This document shows positions 48,701 through 64,000 of a stretch of 64,000 bases of DNA, piece after piece. Both the position numbers and the translations under genes were made by a program. This DNA is from Glebionis coronaria. Its lineage: Eukaryota > Streptophyta > Magnoliopsida > Asterales > Asteraceae. The notes below the pieces were generated by a model, which was not told the origin of the DNA, did no database searches, and was given only the letters and a program-made list of their open reading frames with translations. The number at the start of each line of letters is the position of its first letter. Within the stretch, counting starts at the first letter, position 1. The DNA is taken from positions 82,253,512 to 82,317,511 of the forward strand of contig CM046876.1 in NCBI GenBank assembly GCA_025667525.1, in the 5' to 3' direction.

Positions 48701-51700
48701 ATTGACTCAGTAGTCATTTTAAAAATTTTACGGGAGTCGGGTTTCGCCCCGAACACTTGAAAATACTTTTAAATGGTTCAAACGCACAAAAAACGAATAT
48801 ACATATGGTTCCGACTCGACTTAACACGTAATAAAAATAAAATCTCGAAAAACTCAAATATCGATCAATCGATAATAAAATGTAAGTTTCGGGCATCCGT
48901 CGGTATCGTAGTCGTTATCGGTTCTTCTTAAATCGTCAAACGTTAAATTGCGACCGTAAACGTTGGTTTCAACTTACCGTCAAATATATAGCAAACGAAA
49001 TTTCTTAAAAATTTCAAAAATATACGTAAAATAGGATTAAATAAATGACGTTGGGCTCGGGATATCACATCCACAAGTGAGCCACAACTTAAGAGAGATG
49101 CTCATACTGAACAACTCTTGAGACAATAACTTAGCATCTTACGGCACTTTCACGGGTGTTACAGTTATGAAAACCAAAACACGAACATAATATTAATAGT
49201 ATGACCCTGTATTGCTAGTCAGGCAATACATCGTAATTCGGAGCGTCTAGTATTATTTTGTTAATTTTGGATTATTATAAGCCGCATGACATTGTTACCT
49301 TACTAAACCAACAACGGGTAGCTAACCCGATACCAATTTTGCCCATCTAAAGTAGCGTGTCGTCACAAAGGTCACGCTATGGAAATCTTCTCATACATAA
49401 ATTCGCTTACCAATCAATGTGGCACGACGGGGATCAACCGTCAAGGCGCGAACTGGGGTGATCGTCCCCAAATAGTACTATTATATGCACAAGCGTCTAC
49501 CAAATCCCGGTAGTTCACAATTCATGCTAATGGGACTTTTAGTGACATAACCTAACTTTAATAATGCATTTTATTTCATCTATCGGGTCCTTTAATCATT
49601 TATCGGGTCATACAATCGGGTCATACAATCATTCGGGTCCAAATCAATAAACAAACAATCGGGACAAATGGTGTCCTATTTTATAAAAACTAACATGTTA
49701 TCTCCCTCGTGGGTTTATAAAACATTTCATAAAAACATTTAAAAGAGTGCGAGGCTATGAACTCACGTTGATGTGGAAAGGCGGGTTATCGGCAATTCGG
49801 ACGTACGGTACGTGCTTCAATCACGGAAACCTAGACAAATAATACTCGTCTTAGACTCATGTCCAATGACTTTATCAAATAACAATTATGTATACATATG
49901 ATGATTTTATATATATGATGATCAAGTGGGTTTACATATTCTCATTTACTCGTTTTAGTGTTTACGTATTGGTATCTTTTTACTAGTTTACTAGTTTTAC
50001 TTATTTACGCGTTTTATGTCCAATAAACTTATTATAAGTTCTTTAACTTGTATTAATCCATGTTATACTTATATTATCAGTATCTACACTTTACAAGTTA
50101 GGACTAAATGAGTTAAGCCCGATAAATCAGTTTATAAGTGTTTTAGTCCATTTCGTTGTATTATTAGTCCAATAACGTTAATTTAGTCCGTTAACGTCCG
50201 TATGTTATATAGTTCGGTTTTTATCGGTTTTTACTTGTTATACATGTTTATATATCAGTATATGAGTTTTATAAAGTTCACATTAGACGGTTCCAACCAT
50301 CTAAGTTTTATTTAACAAAAACGTTAATTTTACGGTAATAGCCGAAAAAGTCGTAAAAATCAAGTTTATAGTTTTTATTACTTATAAGTATTATTCCACT
50401 ACCATTTTTATAATTTATACACTTATTTAACCTTTTACATATTTATATAAATAAAATCTATAAGTTAGTGGGTTTTTATTTTACATTTTATACAATATAA
50501 TTTTGAGTGCTTATATAATAATAATATACATTAATTCTCAAAATCTGATTTTAATCTTCATCTTCACCAAAACTGCCATATCTTGAGTTCTATATGGAGA
50601 TAGAAGCTCAAATTTTTATCACATAAACTACATGATATGTGCTCCATTTAACTCTTCAATAGCTACTGTTGAATCATTCTCTAAGTATTTTCTAAAAATC
50701 GTCCAAAACAGTGAACTTAGATTTGTACCTTAAACTTGTTTTGATCATATCTCACTCATTACAATGATTCCATTGCATGGCCAACTCTCACATGTGTAAA
50801 AGACTCATAGCTTACTGTATATCAATTCTACTTCATCATTTTATCAGTTCATGACATGTTTCTTTACTGTTTTATACAGCCATCAAATTTAAACAAGATT
50901 TTAGCCTTGTTTCTTATAGTCTTTCATCTTTTTAAGCATGTTTATCAACACCAAATCCCCACATAACATTTTTATCATCATATAATCATCATATACATAT
51001 ACAATAGGAAATAAAATACATGGTTACATAATCAAAATAACAAGAAGATGGGGAGAACAATCTTTATACCACCATGATGATGTAGGTTGTGATCAAAACA
51101 TGGATTTTGATGGAGGAACTTGTGAATCACCAAGACCATCTTCAAGACCACCAATCTTCATAAACTCCTTGTGGAAAATCAGCCCCAATACTCCATGGAA
51201 ACTCCTCCTCTGATGTTATAACTTGCACCAATCTTCATTTTTTTGAATGGAGATTAACATATGTTAATTATAACATATGTTTGTGGTTAAAATTTGATCA
51301 AGTGATGGTGATTTGAGTTGAATATGGGACGGCATACCATAGAGAGAGAGAAGAGTTTGGAGTAGTTTGCATGAGTGGAAAGTGAAGACAATGGTTTGTG
51401 TGAGTGGTTTTGTGTTGAGTGGAAATGTAGCTTAGTTGTGAAGCTAAGTTAGACAAGTGTTAAGCTAGTAGTTGTAAGGTTGACACCACACACATGGTGT
51501 TGGCTTATGTTGGACGCCTCATATAGTGGGGGTAGGGAAAACTTGTTTTGTCTCATCCCCATTTAATTACGGGTACTCCTCGATTCTAGTTTCCTCGATT
51601 TGCGTGCCCTCGGGTCGTTTTACGAAAAACGTTTTTATAAATTATGAACCAATGGCACAAAACGAATCTAATAAAATTGTCTCATCAAAAACGGAGTTCG

Positions 51701-52063
51701 AAAACGTAAATACGTAATCCTAGGGTTTCCGGTTTAGTCGTAAAGGACGTTAAAATAAAATCGTAAGTCCTAATCTCTTCTCGTAAATTTGTGAGTTTAT
51801 GAACTAACACAAATTTAAAATTCCAAAATAATATTCACGGATAAATTTATTTTCTGAAATGTCGGACTGCCACCAAAGACGGTGTATGCAAACGTAAGCA
51901 CGTAACGTTGAATCCTCCGGTTTAGACGTAGTCGACGCTACTTCAAGACGTAAATCCAAATTACTTCCCAAAAATAAGTGAGTTCATATTGTAACATTAA
52001 AATAATGTTTTCAAATAAATATTGAGAATAAAAATATCAACCATAAATTGACGGATTGTCACA
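45756..52063 (-). repeat. GypB 5' LTR (right copy), split by SoloD
   Basis: Pieces 45756..46309 and 49169..52063 total 3449 bp. The copy matches the left LTR. It ends GATTGTCACA (+ strand) at 52063 next to AATTT. Confidence 0.9.
46310..49163 (-). mobile_element. SoloD: solo LTR of a gypsy family related to GypE
   Basis: 2854 bp with TGTAACACCCCC at one end and GGGTGTTACA at the other, flanked by perfect 5-bp duplications GTTAT (46305..46309 and 49164..49168). No primer site, purine tract or coding region is present, as expected after recombination between two LTRs removed the interior. It is similar over its length to the GypE LTR (54870..57757), for example 48880..49160 against 57475..57757. 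Minus-sense is inferred from the GGGGGTGTTACA end. The terminal hairpin elements are at 46336..46343 (loop) and 46354..46360 (weaker arm). Confidence 0.88.
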
Positions 52064-53205
52064 AATTTGATAACTTCTCAATTACCAGTATGGAGGGAAT
52101 CCATGGTGGATATGGAAGGTTCAGCAAGTTGCTTATTCAGTTAGCAGTTTATGGACAAGTAATCCCTAATGAAGAAGCTAATCTAAAATTCTTAAGAAGT
52201 GTTCCATCAGAGTGGAAAGCAATGGCTATGCACTTCATCACAAGAGATGATTTGGAAACAATTCCGTTTGATCATCTCTACAAAAATCTTAGAGCATATG
52301 AGATGGATGTGAAAGGAACTGAAGTAAAGACAACAACTGCTTCAATGTCTAATTTGGCTTTTGTGTCAGATGGGAACAACGGTACTTCCTTTCAAAATAC
52401 CGCTAGTAGATATAGCAGCGGTACTTACTTCACAAATACCGCTGGAGGACTTACAAGCAGTACTTACCCACAAAGTATTGAAAGCAGTCCTATGATCTCT
52501 CAAAATCCACATGGAAGGTCTTCACCATTGTTTAGTGACAATGATGCCTTCTCATTCTTTGTTGGACAAGACAACAGGCCAAGATTAACTCTCAATGACT
52601 TGTTCCAAATGGATGATGATGATGTTGAAGAGATGGATCTTAAATGGCAAGCTGCTATGGTGTCAGTAAGATCTAATAGGTTCTTCAAGAAGACTGGAAG
52701 AAAAATGACTGTTGATCCTAATGAGCCATTAGGACATGACAAGTCTAAAGTTGAATGTTATAACTATGTAAGGAATGGACACTTTGCAAGAGAATGCAAT
52801 AGAGATAAAGCTGAGACAAGCAATCTAAAGTCCAAGAACAAATATAGAACCAGTCCAAGAATAACTGAAAGCTTTCCAAGAGGAAACAGCAGGAGTCCTA
52901 AAGGAACCAAAGCATTGGTTACTGTAGATGGAGTGGTGAATTGGTCAGAAGATGAAGAAGAAGAAGAGCTTGGATTAATGGCTCTCTCTTATGAAGATAC
53001 TGAGGTACACCCTTGTTCTAAAGATTGTATTCTTAAATTTAATAGTCTAAAAGTAGAACTAGAGGAACAGTATCAAAAGTTTAACACATGCACTGTAGAA
53101 GTAGAGGCTTTCAAACAGGGTGTTGTTAAACTAGAAGATAATATAATTTTGTACAAAAAGGCTCAACAAAACTATGAAGAGAAAATTAGAATTTTGACTC
53201 TTTAA
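52064..53205 (+). pseudogene. gag: CopF Gag, C-terminal part with first zinc knuckle
   Basis: Resumes at 52069 with DNFSITSMEGIHGGYGRFSK, ANLKFLRSVPSEWKAM, DHLYKNLRAYEMDVKG, typical copia Gag. A Ser/Thr-rich region (~52340..52500) is encoded by AGTACCGCT-like repeats. The first knuckle reads CYNYVRNGHFARECN (from 52756): the second Cys is Tyr (TAT at 52765..52767), so the CCHC site is lost. An acidic stretch (WSEDEEEEELG) and a coiled-coil-like segment follow, ending at TAA 53203..53205. Confidence 0.9.
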
Positions 53206-53764
53206 ATGAGGGAAAAAGATGTGGAAATAAAAGCTTTTGAAAGACAACTTTTAAAAATAAATACTGAAAATGAAGCTTTTAAAACCAGTCTTTGTAAAGA
53301 GAGGGAAGTAATTAGTCAATGGCAACAATCCTCTAAGGGATTGGGAAAGTTGATTAATTCATAAATGGGGTATTATGATAAAACAGGCCTAGGATATATT
53401 GAGGATCAACCTGGGATAACCTTAACTAACAAGTACTTATCAAAAGGGATTTTTGATAGTTCTGGTGAGGTAGATGATACACCTGAAAATGATAGATAAG
53501 CTGAAGGAATGAAGGCAGTTCCTCCACCAGTATCTGGAATTTTCATGCCCCCTTGTAATGATACTAGTATAGAGTTAGAAGATCCTAAGATTAATAATGT
53601 CTTTAACTCTAGTACTGTGTCTCAAGAAAATACTGATGTGACCAAGAATTTTGTTTATCCACCTCTAATGAACAACTTTGTTTCTGAGGAATCTAAGACA
53701 ACTTCTGCTCCCAAGCAGGTAAAAACTCCTAGCAAGATACTGGAAAACAATAAACAACATACAA
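53206..53764 (+). pseudogene. CopF gag-pol linker with stops
   Basis: Same phase as gag: MREKDVEIKAFERQL (coiled coil), a TAA at 53362..53364, DKTGLGYIEDQPG, a TAA at 53497..53499 (probably from a Gln codon), then an open run to about 53799. The phase is lost near 53762..53768 in an A/C run, where related elements read on toward the second knuckle. The DKTGLGY-type motif is common in this copia group as I remember it. Confidence 0.75.
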
Positions 53765-54488
53765 AAAACCAAAGGGCTGGCCTAGTTTTGGAAAAGTAAA
53801 GTCAAAACAACCTTTTGGGTCTTCTTTAAGAAGAAAAAGATGTTACGTTTGTGGTAGTCTAAATCATTTTATCAAAGACTGTACATTACATGAAGATAAA
53901 ATTGTGAAACAGAAGGCTACACAAAGGGTCATGAAAAACAGTAATGGGAAAAATGCACAGGGTAATAGGAAACAGAAACTTAAAGATGACAAACCTGAGT
54001 TTGATCACACAAGGGTAGTTAGACAGGTTAAAGATAATCCTACCAAAAGTTTTGTTCCTAGGGCAGTACTTATGAAGCAAGGACTTGTATCCTTAAAGTC
54101 TGGTAAACCAAGTACCGGCGAGCCTAAATCTACAAGTACTGCTAGACCAAACTCAACTACTGTTGGTTTAAAGTATGTAAAACCAATGTTCTCCAAGACT
54201 TCTAAGAAGGTTTTTTAAAAAGTTAAAGCACCTAGAAGTAAGGAAAAGAACAAACCAGTACAAATGTGGGTTCCTAAAAGAGATATACCATGTGTTAAAG
54301 CAAGTACCGCTAAAGTAGTACTTAAGTCAAATCACATAGAGTCTCCCTATGAATTTGACTACATAAATGAAACCATGAAGTATAAGAGTAAAAGTAGCAT
54401 TACTGGGAATGCTTCAGTACAAACTCTAAAATGTGTAGATCCCACAAGATCCGAGCCAAATGTGGCTTGGGTCCCTGTTAAAAACTAA
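53765..54488 (+). pseudogene. CopF second zinc knuckle and basic linker
   Basis: In the shifted phase, KRCYVCGSLNHFIKDC (53841..53882) keeps the CX2CX4HX4C pattern. A Lys/Ser-rich linker follows, with one TAA at 54216..54218, then VQMWVPKRDIP, and the phase ends at TAA 54486..54488. AAGTACCGG and AAGTACTGCT units occur at 54110..54150 and 54300..54325. Confidence 0.8.
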
Positions 54489-54869
54489 CAAGTTTTATTT
54501 GTGTGCAGGGGCATCTCATTGATGAATTAAAAGATAAAGGAATTGTAGATAGTGGATGCTCAAGACACATGAACGGGAACAAAGATTTTCTTGCTGAATT
54601 TGAAGAATTCAGAGAAGGTCCAGTAGCCTTTGGGGGTAGCAAAGGTAGAATCACTGGCAAAGGGAAAATCAACACACGAAAGTTGGAATTTGAAGATGTC
54701 TTCTTTGTGAAAGAATTGAATGAGTTCAATCTCTTTTCAGTATCACAAATGTGTGATAAGAAGAACAAGGTGCTATTCACAGAAAAAGACTGCTTGGTGT
54801 TGTCCAAAGACTTTGAGATGCCCAAGGAATCTCAAATACTGCTTAAAGTACCCAGGCAAGAAAATATGT
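54489..54869 (+). pseudogene. CopF aspartic protease, start of the integrase lead
   Basis: Another phase, from CVQGHLIDELKDKGIVDSGCSRHMNGN. The D-S-G triad of the copia protease is at 54548..54556. It continues through FGGSKGRITGKGKI and FNLFSVSQMCDKKNKVLFT to ILLKVPRQENM, where GypE interrupts it. Integrase and reverse transcriptase should follow beyond GypE, outside the window. The active-site residues are intact. Confidence 0.85.
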
Positions 54870-54920
54870 TATAACACCCCCAAATCGTATGCGCAGCGGA
54901 ACTACAACATTTGGGTGTTA
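54870..54920 (-). promoter_or_regulatory. LTR 3'-terminal hairpin, GypE
   Basis: TAACACCCCCAAAT (54872..54885) pairs with ATTTGGGTGTTA (54909..54920), 12 pairs with a two-base bulge. The loop has CAGCGGAA (54894..54901), that is TTCCGCTG on the minus strand. The right copy has it at 63285..63292. Confidence 0.65.
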
Positions 54921-57757
54921 GACAGTTATCATCACACATAGGCTATTTCGAACGAGTCAAAGAGACGTAGAAATTTAAACATAATTAAAGATTGTTTAAA
55001 ACAACGAAGTCTACTGTTTTCCAAACCCCAAAGATAATACAAAACAGAGTCGCGTTTTGGTCCCCATTGAATCTCAACCCAAAAGTACATTTTCGTTCAC
55101 ATGACATAATATAAAATATTTAAGTGCTAAAAGGGAGGAAAAACAAAGTAGACCGCCAAGCCACAACAACTTCCATCCTCGCATGCTTCGCTGCTATCAA
55201 TCTTGGTTACTTGAAACACATGCTTAAAACCGTCAACACAAAGGTTGAGCGAATCTATAGGTTTATCAAATCATAATTTGAACATAAGTATTAAAACCAA
55301 TCATGACCATTCAATAGCATTGTCGTACTCACAATCTATTATTCAAGGATATTATCTTTAGCAATAGCTAATAATTGTGTTTAAGCTCGTGACACTAATC
55401 CGTTAACTCAATCACCCACATACATTTACCGGCACGATTTAAGTGAAACCAGTGCCCCTTCTAAAGGCATTGGTTGTAACTATACCTTATTTCTTATCAC
55501 AAGTTATCTGTCCGCAGAGGGTACTCAACGTACTAGCTCTCGTCTCGGATAGGTTCGTCAACCCCATAGTACTATCAATTGTATAAGCGGCTACCTCCAC
55601 CCACACAAGGGAAAGACAATAGTTAATAGTTCACGAATTTAGGGACTTTTACAACTAGGGACTCAACACAATTCAAGGCAACATTCGGGTCCAACAATCA
55701 TTCATGACTTATGTTCTTTTCATTTAAATAGCATGCATCCCCCTCGCGGGTAAAAACGTTTGAAATAGGTAAAGAGCGAGGCTATAGACTCACCTGGCGT
55801 AGTAGTAGTGGTTCTAGCGAAGACGTAACGAGAAATGTCACCGGCGACGTGGATGCCCGGGAAAATCTGACACTGACCTAAAATCAAGGTACGAAAACCA
55901 AATCAATACTCCGCGTACATTAATGTACTAAACACGCGCATACAAAAACACTTAGTGCTTATGAAAACTCACGCCAAAATCAAACAAGTAGTTGTTACTA
56001 GACTTATACCATTTACCTACGTAATTAAAGTTGATTTCCATTTTATAAATTTACCGGTACTTACCAATAGTACGGGCTGTTTGCTATGACTTAAGCACCT
56101 ATATAAATTTCAAGAAAATTCACAAAAATACCTCACGACCTGTATAAAACCCATATTTAATCCCATGAAAAGTTTTCACTTCTATGACTCGTTACACATG
56201 ACATTACTAGACGTACACATTTAGGACTTATTTTGCACTTTGACCATGTTGGACTTGTTTGACCCCTTTAAAATACGCCATTCACCAATCCAAAACCTAA
56301 GTCTAAAAATAGACTCACAAATGCAGGTTTGAAACCAAAAATTAACTTTCAATCATTTACCAAACTCTATCTATGGTCCCCGGGATTTGACCCAAAACCA
56401 AACATAATTTCGGATTATGTTGATTCTCATCTCCCGGTACACGAACTTTCAAAATAGCATAACTTTTGACTCGTTTGGAGTCGTAAGCTCTACCTTATAC
56501 CAAAACGAAGCTAAGACAAAGATCTACAACTCTATCCTATGGTTATGACCTGCTTCCAAAGTTAAACCCACGAAAAACATGCTTGAACAATCTGGTCTAA
56601 AATCACCCTTTCAAAATCACCCTAACACTTGATTCCAATCCAATCTAACATCATCTAGACCAATTTTAACCACTTATGATCATACCCAATCATCTCAAAC
56701 AGCCTATAACACTAAGAACATCAAATACTAATCAAAACCCAATCCTAAATCATACATGCAATAGGTTTTAATCATTTAAAAACACTAGAAACATCATTCT
56801 AAACACAACCCCACAACACATTTCATCAAACACCATGAACAACCAAACACCCCCATAATTTCGTGGGTTTTTGGGGTTGTGGAACACCAAAAACATAATC
56901 CCCATCTTGTTTTATAGATTAATTATTATTATAAACACATGAATTAAACAATAAACGGGTTTAATTAGATTAAAACATGTTTTTGAAAAATCATAAATTT
57001 TTTTGAAAGATTTCATGGATGCATGTTTGATTTTATTGGATAATTATACTTACAAAGATGAAATGAGAGATGGTCTTTGATTGGATTTTTCAAAATAAAA
57101 ATTTTGATGATGGTTGGTGGTGGTGTGGTGGTCGGCGGCCATGGAGAGAAAAAGGGGATGAACCCTAATTTTTGAAAATTGGAAATGAAGTGTGTGTGTG
57201 TAGTTCTCTCTTTTGTAAAAATAGAGGGACTAATTTTGACAAGGTAGCTATCTTTTGGCCTTAGTGGCAAATCCACTTTTAAAGAGCGGGATTATGACTA
57301 GTAGTCGGTTTTGAAAATTTACGGGAGTCGGGTTTAGTTCCGGCTACCTCAAAATACTTTTAAATGGTTCAAACGCACACAAAACGAATATACATATAGT
57401 TCCGAGTCGACTTAACACGTAATAAAAATAAAAATCTCGAAAAACTCAAATATCGATCAATCGATAATAAAATATAAGTTTTGGGCATCCGTCGGTATCG
57501 TAGTCGTTATCGGTTCTTCTTAAATCGTCAAACGTTAAATTACGACCGTAAACGCTGGTTTCAACTTAAACCGTCAAATCTATAGCAAACGAAATTTCTT
57601 AAAAATTTCAAAAATATTCATAAAATAGGATTAAATAAACGACGTTGGGCTCGGGATATCACATCCACAAGTGAGTCACAACTTAAGAGAGATGCTCATA
57701 CTGAACAACTCTTGAGACAATAACTTAGCATCATACGGCACATTCACGGGTATTACA
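54870..57757 (-). repeat. GypE 3' LTR (left copy)
   Basis: 2888 bp. The first 740 bp are almost identical to 63261..64000. Related over its length to SoloD. It contains the terminal hairpin and the TAGTACTAT block (about 55500..55580). Confidence 0.9.
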
Positions 57758-57775
57758 TCCTCCCCTCCTTAAGGG
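57758..57775 (-). promoter_or_regulatory. GypE purine tract
   Basis: Minus strand CCCTTAAGGAGGGGAGGA runs directly into the LTR start TGTAATACCC. It differs from the TTTGAGGACAAAG type of GypA, GypB and GypT. Confidence 0.65.
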
Positions 57776-57819
57776 AGCGACGTCCCGGCGCTCTCCGGTT
57801 CTTATACTCGCATTTCGTA

Positions 57820-58000
57820 CTACTAGAAAGATGAGGGTACTTTTTCCTAAAGGGGTCTTCACGTTCTGATGTGGACTTCGGTTCACGTTTCGGGTTCCAT
57901 CACACCTTCACCATGAGTATTATACCTTGCTTCAATCTCTTAACATCTCGATCTTTGATCTCCACTTTAATTTCCCAAATTCTTCCTACGGTTATCGACA
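57820..58000 (-). pseudogene. GypE chromodomain-like Pol tail relic
   Basis: In minus sense: IKDREVKRLKQG (57927..57970) matches VEREVKKLKRSQ of GypT, followed by W-N and SEREDPFRKKYPHLS (57820..57887) against TWEHEDSFRAKYPHLF. The central part is shifted or changed. A clear relic of the same C-terminal module. Confidence 0.78.
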
Positions 58001-58147
58001 CGTCTCTTCTCACAGCTTCTCACGGTTAGCAAGTGATTCTTAATCTACACCATCTCTTCTGTAGCCTCTCAAATCATTTCAAGTCCATTCAACTGACTTT
58101 TTCCTACTTCATTCTATCCAACTGGCGATCTACATTTTCATCAACAT

Positions 58148-58288
58148 TTTCTTCAAATGCTGTAGCTTTAATGCTAACATGGCAAATGTCGTTGTACAAA
58201 GGTACTACCAACGGCAAGTGTCGATCTCAACAACACCAAAATCAATCACATACGCTCGGAGCATGTCTTCCAACGTTCGAATCATCCT
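58148..58288 (-). pseudogene. GypE integrase relic
   Basis: In minus sense TLEDMLRAYVIDFG is readable without error (about 58240..58282) and equals the [14 protein letters not shown] segment of GypT just after its catalytic Glu. A shifted but recognisable YN...HVSIKATAFE (about 58148..58190) follows, against [11 protein letters not shown]. The rest of integrase up to the tail relic is mostly deleted or unreadable. Confidence 0.8.
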
Positions 58289-63244
<4,956 letters not shown>

Positions 63245-63257
63245 GCTCTGATTACCA
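63245..63257 (-). promoter_or_regulatory. GypE primer-binding site, variant initiator tRNA-Met
   Basis: Minus strand TGGTAATCAGAGC, three bases inside the LTR; one extra A compared with TGGTATCAGAGC. Confidence 0.7.
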
Positions 63258-63260
63258 ATC

Positions 63261-64000
63261 TATAAGACCCCCAAATCGTATGCGCAGCGGAACTACAACA
63301 TTTGGGTGTTAGACAGTTATCATCACACATAGGCTATTTCGAACGACTCAAAGAGACGTAGAAATTTAAACATAAATTAAAGATTGTTTAAAACAACAAA
63401 GTCTACTGTTTTCCAAACCCCAAAGATAATACAAAACAGAGTCGCGTTTTGGTCCCCATTGAATCTCAACCCAAAAGTACATTTTCGTTCACATGACATA
63501 ATATAAAATATTTAAGTTCTAAAAGGGAGGAAAAACAAAGTAAACCGCCAAGCCACAACAACTTCCATCCTCGCATGCTCCGCTGCTATCAATCTTGGTT
63601 ACCTGAAACATATGCTTAAAACCGTCAACACAAAGGTTGAGCGAATCTATAGGTTTATCAAATCATAAGTTGAACATAAGTATTAAAACCAATCATGACC
63701 ATTCAATAGCATTGTCGTACTCACAATCTATTATTCAAGGATATTATCTTTAGCAATAGCTAATAATTGTGTTTAAGCCCGTGACACTAATCCGTTAACT
63801 CAATCACCCGCGTACACTTACTGGCATGATTTAAGTGAAACCAGTGCCCCTTCTAAAGGCATTAGTTGTAATTATACCTTATTTCTTATCACAAGTTATC
63901 CGTCCGCAGAGGGTACTCAACGTACTAGCTCTCGTCTCGGATAGGGTCGTCAACCCCATAGTACTATGAATTGTATAAGCGGCTATCTCCAACCCACACA
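63261..64000 (-). repeat. GypE 5' LTR (right copy, cut by window end)
   Basis: Matches 54870..55608 almost base for base; begins TATAAGACCCCC. Confidence 0.9.

Noticed and set aside
47366..48896. Open frames inside SoloD
   Set aside because: Inside an LTR, no conserved motif, and the related GypE LTR does not keep the frames.

Overview
This window looks like plant nuclear DNA made almost entirely of nested LTR retrotransposons. The polyproteins resemble plant Ty3/gypsy chromovirus-like (Tekay/Del-type), Athila-type and Ty1/copia elements. The style of the gag and pol proteins suggests a dicot, probably Asteraceae; that is an inference from remembered similarity, not a search. I see no convincing host gene, tRNA, rRNA or CRISPR array.

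Layout (element names are mine). GypA (1..23629, + strand, its left end cut by the window) is a gypsy element with ~3.4 kb LTRs and a decayed 3.9 kb interior. Its 3' LTR is split by GypT (8159..21601, + strand), which has two 3617-bp LTRs, an extra open 300-aa frame upstream of gag, and a gag-pol frame broken only by in-frame stops. A short spacer (23630..24572) with one unrecognised minus-strand open frame follows. From 24573 to the window end lies a copia element, CopF, seen as its 5' LTR, gag and protease. CopF is split twice. GypB (25687..52063, - strand, same family as GypA, TSD AATTT) sits inside gag, and GypE (54870 to beyond 64000, - strand) sits just after the protease. GypB's own LTRs were hit again: the left one by an Athila element, AthC (25948..37102, - strand, TSD AGTAC), and the right one by a solo LTR, SoloD (46310..49163, TSD GTTAT), of a family related to GypE.

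Order of events read from the nesting: CopF first, then GypB and GypE, then AthC and SoloD inside GypB; independently GypA, then GypT. By eye, LTR pairs differ by about 1.4 % in the part of GypT compared (~20 differences in ~1.4 kb) and about 2.3 % in AthC (~40 in ~1.67 kb), so these insertions are fairly young although every polyprotein is broken. GypA, GypB and GypE keep only relics of pol that can be aligned to the open pol of GypT.

The features I find most worth a second look are regulatory or structural. A hairpin with a TTCCGCTG loop lies at the 3' end of the LTRs of four gypsy families. Three unrelated LTRs carry dense, family-specific short-motif clusters. The extra upstream frame of GypT is fully open while its gag-pol has six stops.
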